From assembly GCA_003024785.1 (NCBI GenBank), contig PUQB01000313.1, forward strand, positions 80,072 through 144,071: a DNA stretch of 64,000 nucleotides, given 5' to 3'. A program made the translations under genes and the position numbers. The stretch is from Selaginella tamariscina (Eukaryota > Streptophyta > Lycopodiopsida > Selaginellales > Selaginellaceae). The number at the start of each line of letters is the position of its first letter. Position 1 is the first letter of the stretch. The notes beneath the pieces are model-generated. The model was not told where the DNA came from, did not search any database, and saw only the letters and a program-made list of their open reading frames with translations. Positions 11,216-23,727 of this stretch are shown piece after piece.

Positions 11216-13197
11216 TCACTTAATCTTTGTTTTCTCTGCCATTTTTAACTGGATATCTGCTGATAGCCATTCTACAATGCAGTCGTAATGCGTCTTCGAC
11301 ATAGGAATACCATAGTCAACACTCGTCGTAAGAAACTGTTTCCATACTTCTGTCAGCATCTCTCGGCAACTACACAAATAGAGAACATCCCCGAGAATCC
11401 CATAACTCGGAGTAACACCATCCAGCTGCATTCTCTGAAACAGCTCTAATGCCTTGCGAGAATCCCCGATACGGGCGTACCCAGATATTATAGCTCCGAA
11501 AGAGCCAGTATTCGGGTGTTCTACTGCCTCAAACACCTCCAGAGCTTCCCCAAGGGAATCACACCTTACGTACATGTCCATCAAACAGTTTCCCACCCGT
11601 ATATCTCTTTCAAATCCCATGTCTACCACCCTTGCATGAATCTCCCTTCCAAACGACACGCTTTGAACAGCCTGAAGGACGTTTATGAAACTCACAATAT
11701 TTGGTTGCATTCTTTGCTCTTCCATCTGTTTAAACGAGTCAAGTGCCCCCTTTAGATCATTGTTTTCTACAAAAGCTCTGATCAGTACATTCCACGATAT
11801 AATATCTTTCTGTATGATTCTCACAAAAGCCGAAACAGCTCGTTGCATACTCCCACAGACTCCATAGAAATGAACAAGGGAAGTTCCAACCACAGTGCTG
11901 CTTTCGAAACCTCCCTCGACGAGCTCTGCATGAACTGCTTCACCGGTCTGAAGGTCTCCCTGTGCAGCACATGCATCGAGTGTAGCCAAGTATGTGTTAC
12001 TAATCGGCTTAACGCCTTCAAGTTTCATTCTCCTATACAGTTTTAACGCGGAACCGAAATGCCTGTTCTTGGCAAATGCACATATCACAGTCGACCAAGT
12101 TAATACATCCTTTGATGAGGTGCTGCCAAATGCAAGCTTTGCTTCGTCAAGGCACCCACATTTCCCACATAGATTTATGAAGCAGGTTATCAAGTACATA
12201 TCTGACCCAAAGCCGCTGTCGAAGATCCTATGGTATAACAACTTAACCATGTCAACCACCCTTGTGTAGCCTGAGATCCATGCGTGTATATACGCTTCAA
12301 TAACGTACAAGAACGTGAGTTTGTTTGGCTTTGCACCTTCCAGATCCATTCTCCAGAAAAATTTGATAGCTTCTCGTGAATGGTGGTTCCTTACATATGC
12401 CTCGAGCATCGTGTTCCAGGAGAAGATGTTCTTGTAGAGTATACCGTCAAAACAGCCCGAGCGTTTCCGAGTTCTCCCCAGTTTCCATACATCTCCACCA
12501 GTAAGTTGAGAAGGAACTTATTGTCCCTCCGGGGTGAGTTTACAATGTGAGCATGGATAAACCTGCCATCTGTTACCACTCTGGACTTGCCACAGTATCG
12601 TATCAAGTCCCTGTAAGATTCATCACCAGCGTCTGCTCCCTGGCTATCAAAACTCTCCACCAGGTTTCTTAATCTGATGGTGTCCTCGTTAAAAAATGCC
12701 CCTAAAACACGTGGTTAGTACTGTTTCTGCTTGTAAATATGATATATTCTTGGTAAACTGTAGTCTTCTACTGAACAAGAGATTACATTCACTTCGGCAT
12801 TCTGGTGGTTCTCTTCCTCCTCAGGCAATAACACAGTTTTGGAGTGTGCAATCCCTGTTATACTATGGATGTTACCTGTATCTGAGTTTACAAATTCATG
12901 GTGGACATTTCCATTTATGTTTTCAACTACTTGTTTATTGGGAGCATTATCCACCTCGGTGTGACGAATGTGCAGGAGCTTATTAGCCAGGGGTGCCCAG
13001 AGTGCAATACGGCCCTTCTTCCGGTGAGAAATCCATGTCAAGTAGCTGTCTGGGAGGTCGGTGAGTAACTGACCTTTGTGTTTCCCAAGATCTATCCGCG
13101 CATTCTCCAGGCTATCTGGGACTTCTAGTATTAGCTCCCCCTTTGGTTTCAGTACAGAATCCAATGGTGCCACTGCGGCTACCATTGCCAAACTCAT
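11216..13197 (-). CDS. DUF3820-like domain fused to PPR repeats, PPR-C
   Basis: Two exons on the minus strand: 13197-12759 and 12701-11216, joined by a 57-nt GT-AG intron with an ACTAAC branch-like site; the AGG codon across the junction keeps the frame. Exon 1 starts at the first ATG after an upstream stop (MSLAMVAAVAPLDSVLKPKG), probably a targeting peptide, then a segment IDLGKHKGQLLTDLPDSYL and KGRIALWAPLANKLL, which resembles the DUF3820 pattern 'FGKyKG..L.DLP..YL.W'. Exon 2 carries about ten PPR motifs (GSALKLYRRMKLEGVKP, IISWNVLIRAFVENNDL). One T is missing in the T run at 12449-12452. Without exon 1 the PPR frame has no ATG before its first motif, which supports the fusion. About 641 residues. 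The domain name is a pattern-based guess. Confidence 0.6.
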
Positions 13198-13637
13198 CGC
13201 TGCTGCTATGAAAAATATCTTTCGATTCTGGATAACATCAGTGTAATTTGCATAATCAGTCAACTTTAGTCATAGTAAGTAGTCAACTCCAGTCAATGGT
13301 CAAACTCGGTCTTATACTAGCTCTTATACTCGAAACAAGAGAGATATAGCGAAAGGTACCCAGCCTCCTTGTACTAGCTTCTCCAAAGCTGAAGATAAAT
13401 ATACTCCTTCAAGCGCACTGAATAACATATCACAGAAGTTCTCCACAAGAATCCCTAAAGCCAGCTACCAAGGCCAAGCACAAAATTAACAGACTTTAGG
13501 AGAGTAGACCCGTCCTTCTTGCTGGAAGATGTAATCCTTGGTGTCGGGAGTAGCCAGCCTGGCATATATACTAGGGTTAATGTAACGTGCATGGCCGATT
13601 CTTTTCTATCATGATATCTGAGCCTCTTTCTATCGTG

Positions 13638-16340
13638 ATATCAGAGCATCCACGTTAATCTAATAGTTATGGCAAATTAATAAAGACAATATAAAGTATC
13701 AAAGTTCTTGACAGTCAAAGCCACAAGGGCTGAGGCCCAGAAGATTGTGAGGGATTGGAAGCTCAGGAACTAAGATGTTGCTGAGTATAGTTGTACCTTC
13801 TTGAGCCATGGAATTTTGCTTAAGGCCAACACCAATGATGTATGAAGCTTTGGAAATGGCTCATAATGAAAGTGATACGGATTTAGTCCTAGCTTGCAGC
13901 ATGCATGCATGTACAAGACGGTCAGGATATGTAAGGCACACACTCAGATGCTGAGCAAGCTCTTTTCAAACTTGACTGCACAAGGAAAAGAGCATAAAGT
14001 GCTTGACTCGATGCAAAAGATTCAGCTTACAAGTCTCTACCAAGAGAGTGGGATGATGTGTAGAAGAGATGATGAGAGAGTGCAACTTAACCTTTGATGG
14101 AGCTGTGGCGAAGCTCATTAACACTATGATGCTACAAGCTGAGAAAACTCAAACTTATAGGTTCATCGCACCATGTATGCCAAAAGAGAGCCAGTGAGGG
14201 CTGACGGAAGGGAAGGATGGGAAGGTGGCCGCCAAGGACAAGGGCGTAATGTGATGCTTGGGAATCAAGTTGGTCAAGGAAAACAGGGAGGTGGAGGTTG
14301 TGCCATTGCTCGCTTGAACTCGGCACACGGTTGGAGCATGGGAAGAAGGAATGCAAGGTGCATCTGCCATGACCAATGCAAGTTGTGCTGAAGATTGGGC
14401 ACTATGCTCATGATTGCGACAATACTACCACAACAAACCTAAGTGAGCCACATGAGAAACCATGTGAGGAGGTTGAAGAAGAGAGTCACAAAGTAGAGGC
14501 TGCACGAAGTGGACAACCATGGGTCTTGGACTGGATATACCAACCTCATGATTATGAATAAGTTCATGTTTGAGAATGTTAGTGAAGGGATCAAAAGGAG
14601 TAGTCTTAGGGGATGACACTCACCTCAAGGTCCGAGGCAGTGGTAACTTTCACTTCGTCCTCAAGGATGGAAGCGAAATTACATTCTTAGATGTGATACA
14701 TGTTCCTGGCTTGCGATGAAACTTGATGTTTATTGCCAAAGTGTGCAACAATGATGTAGTTGTCATCTTCAAAGGTGATGAAGTGCTCTTCATGACAAAG
14801 CCAATTTCAAGATGACGAAAAGAGGCTATTACGTGGGCAGTGTCAAGGGAATCTTTATGAGGTGTCACCTCATGTCTAGTGAGTAACAAATGCTGACCAC
14901 ATGCCACTCGACAAGGATGATAAAGCTTATTTTGGCATTGTTTTTTGGACATTCAAACTATAAGGTGTTGCAGGAGATTATCACAAAAACATGGCGGCAG
15001 GCTTAGACCTTGAAAGAAAGGTCATGTAGAGTTTTTGTGAGTCTTGCGTGTTGGACAAACAACATTATTGAAACTTTGCCTCGTTCAAATGTTGAGCTAG
15101 TAAGCCACTTGAGCTTATACACTTAGATTTGTGTGACCCTATAGACGTACCTAGTCACTTTGGTGCAAAACATTTCATGACTCTCATTGATGATTTCCTT
15201 TGTCAAAACTCAACTTGAGCTGAAAATTAAGGCATTGAGGATTGATGGAGGCAAGGAGTACCTCAATAATGCCCTTCATGACTTTTGTCATGGGCATGGG
15301 ATCTAGCATGAAGTCACAACGCATTATACTCCACAACAAAATGGAGTTGCAAAACGAAAGAATCAAACGCTTGTTAATGTAGCTTGCAACCTGCTACTTG
15401 GTACAAGCTAGAATAAAGAATTTTGGCAAGAGGCAATTATTATGGCACTCCATATGCAAAATTGCTTGCCTACTATTGCACTCAAAGGGAAAACTCTCGA
15501 GGAAGCATGGTCTTGGAAGAAACTAAATGTCTCTCATTTGCGTGTATTTGGATGTGCAACATATGTCCATATTCCATATTAGCTACATAAGAAGCTGGAC
15601 CCAAAAAGCAAGAGATTTGTGTTTGTTAAATATGCTGATGGGGAACGCAGTTGTAAGGGTATCCCATCACCAAAGCCACCCTCATTAGCACCAATGTCAT
15701 CTTTGTTGAAGATGATTTCATGCATGATATGAAGCAGCGACATCTACTCAATTCATCAAAGACAATCTTCTTGTGCCTATCATTCCGTTTGGATTCCGGG
15801 ATTGTGAGGATAGCGGGGGAGCTTAGCCTAGCGGAGATGCCACTAGGCTGAGCACAACGTCTAAGGAGGTGATGCTCTAGTTGATGCACGCCACTTGACA
15901 AACCTATAGTAGTTCCACCTGGCATGCATGACCCTATCAAGATTCTTGATGGTCCACGCATGCAAAGGCATCTAGAAAGTTTTGGAGGATGCCACATCCT
16001 TGCTTGATGATGAAGCTGAATTATGCATGTTCATGAATAAGAACATTCTGTGGACGTATGAGAAGTTATGCATGGCCATGATTCCCAATTTTGATGTGCA
16101 ACCATCCAAGATGAAATGGATTCTCTTCTTGAGAATCACACATTTGAAGTTTGCGATGCCCCACATGGTTACAAGCTCGTGACTTCAAGTGGGTATTCAA
16201 GAAGATCCATGATCGCTACAAGGCTTGACTTATAGTTAAGGGCTTCACAAAAGTGAAAGGCATTGACTACAATGATCATTTTCTCTTATAATCAAATGAC
16301 AAGCATTCAAACCATCCTGGCTCTTCAAATGCTCGGAACT
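13638..16340 (+). mobile_element. Copia retrotransposon fossil
   Basis: A TGATATCAGAGC motif near 13642 resembles the Met-tRNA primer site (TGGTATCAGAGC) of plant LTR elements; the preceding 350 bases may be LTR remnant. Then come, in Copia order, a gag zinc-knuckle remnant (KIGHYAHDC near 14384), the pre-integrase region (DVIHVPGL), an integrase core (HYTPQQNGVAKRKNQTL near 15325, RVFGCATYVHIPY) and a short reverse transcriptase start (FKWVFKKI). The rest of pol and the 3' LTR are missing. Old copy, broken more than a dozen times. Confidence 0.8.
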
Positions 16341-16364
16341 GAAAAGCCTATAAATGGATATGTA

Positions 16365-16615
16365 TAATAAATTGTGAATGAAATAATTATAGTTTGTTAA
16401 GTGTTAAATGTTAAAAATGTCATAGTAAAAAGTGGAATATTTTTATATTATATTATGATATATATGTTTAATAGGTTGTATTTTGGACCTACAATAAAAT
16501 ACAAATTAATTATAAAATGTTTATTGATTTTTTAAAAATATTTTTTAATTTTTAATTTTGAAATTTATGAAGTTTTAAATTGAAGTTTTAAGGGTATGTA
16601 TAAGTACATGATTAG
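16365..16615. repeat. dispersed AT-rich repeat, copy 1
   Basis: This stretch is clearly homologous to 29365-29590: both contain GTTAAGTGTTAAATGTTAAA-like words, then TAATAGGTTGTATTTTGGACC, AAATACAAATTAATTATAAA and a GAAGTTTTAAATT segment. Non-coding. Confidence 0.75.
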
Positions 16616-16851
16616 TTCAGTTCTTTTGTATATAGTCTAATCTATAGTATCTTACAGGAACAGAGGCTATGTTTGCTAACTTAGGCCACTTCAACAAGAA
16701 AGCAAGTTTTAGCACTATAAACATTCATCACACGCACACCACACACATATATATCATCTAGAAGTAAACATGTGTATTGTATACATGATACTTGTGCACA
16801 CACGTTGAATGTATGTATCCATATGCATAATAATTGCTTTCATTTGAACAG

Positions 16852-17087
16852 ATTGCTTTCAGTACAATAGTATACCCTTCATTAGTTCTTACATATGCTG
16901 GAGAAGCAGCTTATCTTATCAAGTACCCTAGAGATCGTAGTGATGCTTTTTATAAATCAAACTCCGCATGTTGCTTATTAGCCAATGTTTGTGATTGCAA
17001 CTTTTGCAACTATAGTTGCTAGTCAGCCTCTCATTGCATCCACATTTCCGATTCTTAAACAATCCATGGCACTTGGCTGTTTTCCAA
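16852..17087 (+). pseudogene. HAK/KUP potassium transporter exon relic
   Basis: After a good acceptor (TTTGAACAG) the plus strand reads [20 protein letters not shown] and YLIKYP, later [32 protein letters not shown]. This is the highly conserved membrane segment of HAK/KUP K+ transporters. The frame shifts by one near 16960, and a TAG stands where the family has Trp shortly before FVIATF. No flanking exons are found within several kb. It is a single-exon relic, perhaps the remains of a gene destroyed by the adjacent transposon cluster. Confidence 0.8.
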
Positions 17088-17159
17088 GTGATAAAAAAGA
17101 GGCCATGCCTGTTACATTAACTGAAAACCTAACCCTAGCATATACTTACTCCCAACACT

Positions 17160-17622
17160 CCCCTATAAACCAACTGCTAGCCTAAGCCAAGTCTGGTTCT
17201 AAATAAGAGGAACTTGTTAGGCCCCAATGGCTTAGTGAAGATGTTAGCGAACATCTCCTTCGTAGGCATGTAGCCAATCTGTATCACCCATGCATTGACT
17301 TGTTCCCGCACATAATGGAACTAGATAAGGATGTGCTTACTACAACCATGAAACATTGGGTTCTAAGTCATGGCAATGATGCTCTAGTTGCCACACCATC
17401 TAGTAATCGACCCATGTTGATGATTATCGCCACATTGGATGGCAATTGGCCATGCTGAAGTGTTAGAGGGCAACTCTACATATTAACCTTGTGGATTTTC
17501 AAGGTAGCAGTTGCATGCTCGTGCTCAACCTAGATGCCCAAGAAGGAGCATACCTCGCCGAATCTTTCATTCGAAAGGTGCTAGCAAGTGTGGTCTTCAA
17601 GACCCAAATGGCTAGTTCGTCT
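17160..17622 (-). mobile_element. Copia fossil, 3' part (minus strand), split by nested element
   Basis: Minus strand encodes the end of a Copia polyprotein: ELAIWVLKTTLASTFRMKD (late RT), and near the end MPTKEMFANIFTKPL, the usual C-terminal signature. It continues directly from the fragment at 26422-26690, the two being separated by the LTR element 17623-26421. Broken, old. Confidence 0.75.
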
Positions 17623-18136
17623 ATTTAAATAGGAAAACTCACTTTTTTTTATTTAACCATTACCTTCTCAAGAACAGTTAGAAAAGGCTATACATTTTTT
17701 TTCATCACTCTCAATATAAATATATCAATTTACCTCATGTTTGTGCCACTATGACTAGTCTCCAAGTTAAGGGCAAAAATGGATTTTGGCTATTGCCTTA
17801 TTAAACATTTCCATTGGATGTATACATAGATTATACACAAGAGATTTTATTATGCAACTTCTATTCTGAACATGAGTACAAGAGAACAAGCATAGAGACT
17901 TTCTTTTCTCTCTCTTCTCCCTTACCCTAACTTCCTTCCTATCTTGCCCTAACTATATTCCTCTCTTGCCATGTCATTTTTTCCTTTCGAGACTTCTTTT
18001 TCTTTTCCTTTCTCTTCTTTCTCTTGGTAAGGATTTTTTTTTTATGCAACCTTTCTTCTAAATTACATATGGACCTTCCTACCCTTATTCTTCCATAAGT
18101 AAGATATCATATATTCTTCACATTTTACCTTTAACA
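17623..18136 (-). repeat. 3' LTR of outer element
   Basis: About 514 bp, homologous to 25925-26421 and to the inner-element LTRs; carries the shared words GGTAAGGATT and GGACCTTCCTACCCTTATTC on the plus strand. Confidence 0.75.
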
Positions 18137-19816
18137 CTATTCCCTCTTTATTTATTGTTGTGTCCTCATAGCTACTAGTATCCTATTTTTCTTTTAAATG
18201 TTGATCTTTATAATATTGTGGATTCTCTCCTTTATACTTCCAAAAAGTATTCTTCTCTTTCCTGAGTTCTAGATTGGAGGTTGATACCTTGAGTCGTAGC
18301 ACTTGATTTTTTTATGTTATTTCATAGGTTCACCATTTGCTTTATCTTCTTATTGTTGAATAGTTTTTCCTTCTTATTCCTTTGGCTTATTCTCTGTGTT
18401 TATATTCACTTGTTTTAAACGATCTATTGTATACACATACGTATACTCTGCAGGTTGTTTCTACAATCAATTCTATATGAGATTGCTTTATAAAACTTTT
18501 CATGTAATCCAAGCCTATCATTTTCCTTTTACTAAATAGTTTTCTTTTTCTTTTAGCAATACATGAAGATCTATGTTTATTAAAACTTTTAAATCAAGAT
18601 ATGTTTTCAGGATTTTTACTTCCTCATAATCATCTAACCCATTAAATTAATCATATCCTTCTAAAATAAAAGGTCAATTTTCTTTTTAACATACTTCTTA
18701 ATATGATTTTAAATCACTAATTTACTTTCTCCTTTTCTTACCATCATCTTTCCTATTCTCCAGTTCTGAATAACCTTATTAGACTTAATCTATGGTTTGT
18801 TTAAGAACATAGTATAGACAATGTCCTTCTCTTTTATTTGAAGGATAAGCAAGTATATCTTATATTTGAATCCTTTTATTATGATAGTGACTCCTCTCAT
18901 TATACTAAGTGGCTTTACACTATGTTGATCAACCATTTTAAAATTAAATGAAGCAGGTTGTATAGGTCCTAAACCCATTCTTTTACATTCCTTCTTCTCA
19001 ATAAAATTCACTCATGAACCTCCATTAATTAACACTCTTTTTATTTTGTTCCTCCTACATAAATTGTGATATAAGGAACTTGTCCATCATAATCACCTTC
19101 ATACTTTACTTCCTTATCAACTTTACACACACTATTTCCTTCATTAGAAGGTATTGTCTCTTGAATCATATGCAATGCATTCAATATTTGATTCTTGTAT
19201 AAGGAGGCACTTGTATCAATTGTCCAAGTGTAATTTTAACCTCTTAATTTATAACTTAATAATACATTTGTTTCTTTACCTCACCTTGTAATGATGAAGA
19301 TTGACAACATTGTTTATTTATGTTTGTAATATTTAACATGAAATCATGTAATTCATTATTAAACTGACCTTTTTTTTTAGAATTCTGCTACTTTCTTTTG
19401 TATTTCCCTAAAACGGGCCCAATTTCTTTTTAAGAATATTACCTATTTCTCTTTCTCCATTGAGAGAATATTCTTTCTCATTCTTATCAAAACTTATAAC
19501 TAGATACTCTTCTTTTCCCTTTTTTATTTCAACTAACCATGTTACTATTCATCTTTATGGATGTAGAAGGTTATATATTCCATCTAGGGCAATCTCTAAG
19601 ATATCGCCCATTTCACCACATATATAACAAACATGGGAAGAAAAACTCCTACCCTATGGTCTTTATTTATCACTTCTCTAATTATACTGATTATTCCTTC
19701 CTATTTGACCTTGATAAGGTATTCCTTCTCCTCTATATAGTTTATCATTTCTTTCACAATAAAGTTTATCATTTTGTTGTCCATTATATGGACCATTTAT
19801 TCCTTTATAATAATAC

Positions 19817-20503
19817 TGTTAAAGGTAAAATATTAGGAGCATAGGACATCCTACTGTAGAGAGAATAAGGGTAGGAAGGTCCGTGTAAGCATGGAGGAAA
19901 ATCCTTACCGAGAGGAAAAGGTGCGTAAGGAAGAGGAAAGAAAGGCTGTGAAGGAGGAAAATCCTTACCGAGAGGAAAAGGTGAGTAAGGAAAAGGAAGG
20001 AAAGGCTTGAAGAGGAAAATCCTTACCGAGAGGAAAAGGAAAAGGAAGGAAAAGGAAAAGGTAAAGGATGACGTGGCGAGAGGAAGGGTAGTTAAGGAGT
20101 AGTTAGGGCAAGGAGAAGGGTCTCCAGAAGGGTCTCACAAAGTTCTAACAGGAGAAGGGTCTCCATTTGAAGTTTTAGCAGGAGATAAAGGTTCTCTACA
20201 CTTTGTCTTTTGTATTCATGTTAGTAATGAAAGGTGCATATTAGAGAATCTTGTGTGTGTGTATGTTTCTCTCAATGAATGGATCTAACAAGGCAATAGC
20301 CAAAATCCGTTCTTGCCCTTGACTTTGGAGACCAGTCATAGTGGCACTGGGAGAAGTCTGATATATATATACAGATATATTGAGAGTTGAGAAAGGAAAG
20401 GGTGTAGCCTTTCCTGTACGTTGTATGAAAGGTTTCCTGTCTGCGTGAAGGAAACAGGTTAAATAGGAAAAGGTGAGGCAGAGAGCCCTTTTCCTGTTTA
20501 ACA
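19817..20503 (+). repeat. 5' LTR of inner element
   Basis: 687 bp; includes three copies of a purine-rich unit containing GAAAATCCTTACCGAGAGGA. Confidence 0.85.
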
Positions 20504-23500
20504 ATTGGCGACCACGGAGGGATTTCGCCATTGCAGTGTTAGCATTCATTGAGAAAAGAGGCTAAAAAGATAGAAATCTCATTCTGAAAAAGGCTCGGAA
20601 GGTGTAGAGCCAGATGTGTAAAGGAGAAGGAATGAATGGAACCGTGGAGGAACCATCGTCCTGATCCAGCCTTAGCTGATCAGAGGAACCAAAGGCAGGC
20701 CAATAGAGTGGCTGCCCAACAGCAACCTGAAACTGACGAAAATAGACGTCAAAATATCCTTGGCAAGATAGTAGAGGATATTGCAGAAACAATACAGAAA
20801 TCTGAGGCTGATCCAGAGAATTGGAGGCAGTATCAAACAGCTGGTTTAGAGGAAACAGTGAGAGGAGGAGTGCCTGTTCATATACCGAGATTGCAAGGAG
20901 AAGGATCTCCTGAGAACTCCCGAAGAGGAAGGGAGGAAGGTGTAAGAGGAAATACACCAGAGCAAAGGGTTATTACAAATATGGCACTTTTCCCGGGAAT
21001 GTTTGGGGGTACGGTGATGTATCCCACATTCTCTGCAGGAAAGAAGGAAAATCCGAAAAGGCACTTACAACAGTTTGAAGAGGTAGTAAAACTGTATAAG
21101 GTGACGGATGCAGAAAGGCTGCTTATATTTCCACATACATTGAAAGGAAATGCCTCTGATTGGTATTATGATTTAGAAAAGGAAGTCAGAGAGAATTATC
21201 AGAAGGTTACTGATGCATTTAAGGAATATTTCAGAAAGGAGGAATTGCCGGAGGAACATTTAGAGAAGTTAAGGACTATCCTTCAAGGCAAAACAGAAAA
21301 GATAGATGAATATACACACCGTTTTAAGAAACATGAGAAAAAGTGTAAGGCATATGTGAAGATGGATGCCTTATTGCAATGGTATAAGCAAGGGTTGCTA
21401 AAACCATATAGAGATCTAGCACTTACTATCAATGAAAAGGATAGAGAGGATCTCATTAATCAATTAAAAATATATGAGAAGAAGAGAAGGCAGATAGAAA
21501 AGATTGCAGAAGGAAAGCTGAAAGTATATGGAAGAAAGGAAGAATCCTCTGATGAAGAGGAAGAGGAAGCTGATGTAGTAAAAGTTCGAAAATATCCTAT
21601 AGATGAGAAAGCATTGGCTCAAATGATGAAAACTTTAAAAGGAATGACAGTTAAAGAGGAGTTAAAGGAAAAAGTATGGTGTACTAAATGTAACAATCCG
21701 GCCATACGGTGGAGGAATGTAGGCTGCAATTGCCTACATGCCAAATATGCGGAAAGGAAGGACATGTAGCCCGAAACTGCAGACATTTCCTAAATCAGAA
21801 TGTGGCTAGTATAGAGAGAGAAAGGAGAATGGATGAACGTCCACCTCCTAGAAGGTTCCCACCTAATAGGAATCGTGGGAATGATAGGAATGATAATGTA
21901 TTCCTTATGAGAACAGGAACAATATATATGACAGAAGGAATGAAGTTCCTTATCAGAATAGGAACAGTGGATATTATGACCGAAGGAATGATAATCCTTA
22001 CGAAATTAGAGAGGAAAGTTATTATGCAGGAAGAAATGGTCCATATAAGGTGTGGCAGAATGATAGACCTTATCCTGAAAGAAATGATAGGCAATATAGA
22101 GGAGAGGAAAGACCATATCAAGGTCAAAGAGGCAGAAATGATTCCTATAAACAAGGAAATGATAAACAAGGATTGCAGGGTAGGAATTTTCCTTCCCAGG
22201 TTTGTTATACATGTGGTGAAACAGGACATATTTCTAGGGAATGTCCTAGGCGGAAGGTACAACCTCCTACTTCCACCAAACGACTAATGTGCAGCCTACA
22301 ACACGGCTTATTCAAATAGAGGAGGAAAAGAACGAGTATCCACCCGTGGTAAGGGCAGTTATAGCTCTTCAAGAGAAGAAGAAGGAATCCTCTTGTTATG
22401 GAGAAGGTGAGGTAGTTACTACTCCTAACAAGAAGGAGAGCTTGTTACAGGAAAATGTAAGCAGGAGCAGGATTCTGACCAGAAAGGTCAGACTGATAAC
22501 GAATCAGAAGGTACAGATAAAGGTGATATAGATAAAGGTGAACAAAGTTTTTCATTATTACCATTACATGATAAAACAATGGACTCCATGTATCACCAAG
22601 CTATAAATCAGGAGATAAAGATTACGGGACAGTTGATAAAGGTAGCTCCTTACATAAGAAACCAGATATTAAATGCATTAAGTTTAGTTCAGCAACATCA
22701 CCTTCACGTGAAGGATATACAGTTTGTAAAATGGATAAGGAAGTACTGTATGAAGGTGATTATGATGGACATTTCCTTGCATCACAGTATATGTGGGAGG
22801 AATAAGTTAAAGAGATGTAATAGATGGAGGTTCAGGTGTGAATTTTATTGAAGAAGGTGAATGTAAAAGGATGGGTTTAGGACCAATCCAACCTGCTCCA
22901 TTTAACCTTAAAATGGCTGATCAACGAAGTGTAAGGTCATTAAGCATAATGAGAGGAGTCACTATCACAGTAAAAGGATTCAAATATAGGATATCCTTGC
23001 TTGTCCTACAAAAAGAAGAAAAGGATATGTTTATACTATGTTCTTAGCCAACTATGGATTAAGTCTGATAAGGTTATTCAGAATGGAAGAACAGGAAAGA
23101 TGATGGTAGAAGAAGGAGAAGGAAAACCAATGATCTATAATCATACTAAAAGGTATGTTAAAAAGGAAATCCGACCTCTTGTTTTAGAAGGATATGATTG
23201 GTTTAATGGGCTAGATAATCAGGAAGAAGTAGAAATCCTGAAAGCATATCCTAATTTAAGGTCTTAACATATATTGACCTTCACGTAGTGCTGAAAGGAA
23301 AGAAAACTGTTCAGCAGAAGGAAAACAGACCTGAATTACAGGAAAAGTTTTATAAGGCAATCCTGTATAAGATTGATTTGCAGGAACAACCTTCAGAGTA
23401 TACATATGTGTATACCACAGATCCTTTAAAGCAAGTGAATATAAACACAGAAAAGAAGCCAAAGGAACAGGAAGGAAAAACTATTCAGGAACAGAAGGAA

Positions 23501-23727
23501 AAACTATTCAGGAACAGAAAGAGAACAAATCCTGATCCTAAGGAACAAGATGCAGGAAAGCAAGTGCTGCAACTTAAGGTATCAACTTCCAACCAAGAAC
23601 TTAGGAAAGTGAAGAACAACTTTTGGAAGTATAAAGGAGAGAATCCACAGTACCATGAAGATCAACATCCAAAGGAAGGAGTAGGATAGTTGCCGTGAGG
23701 ACACAGCAACAAATAAGGAGGGGGCAG

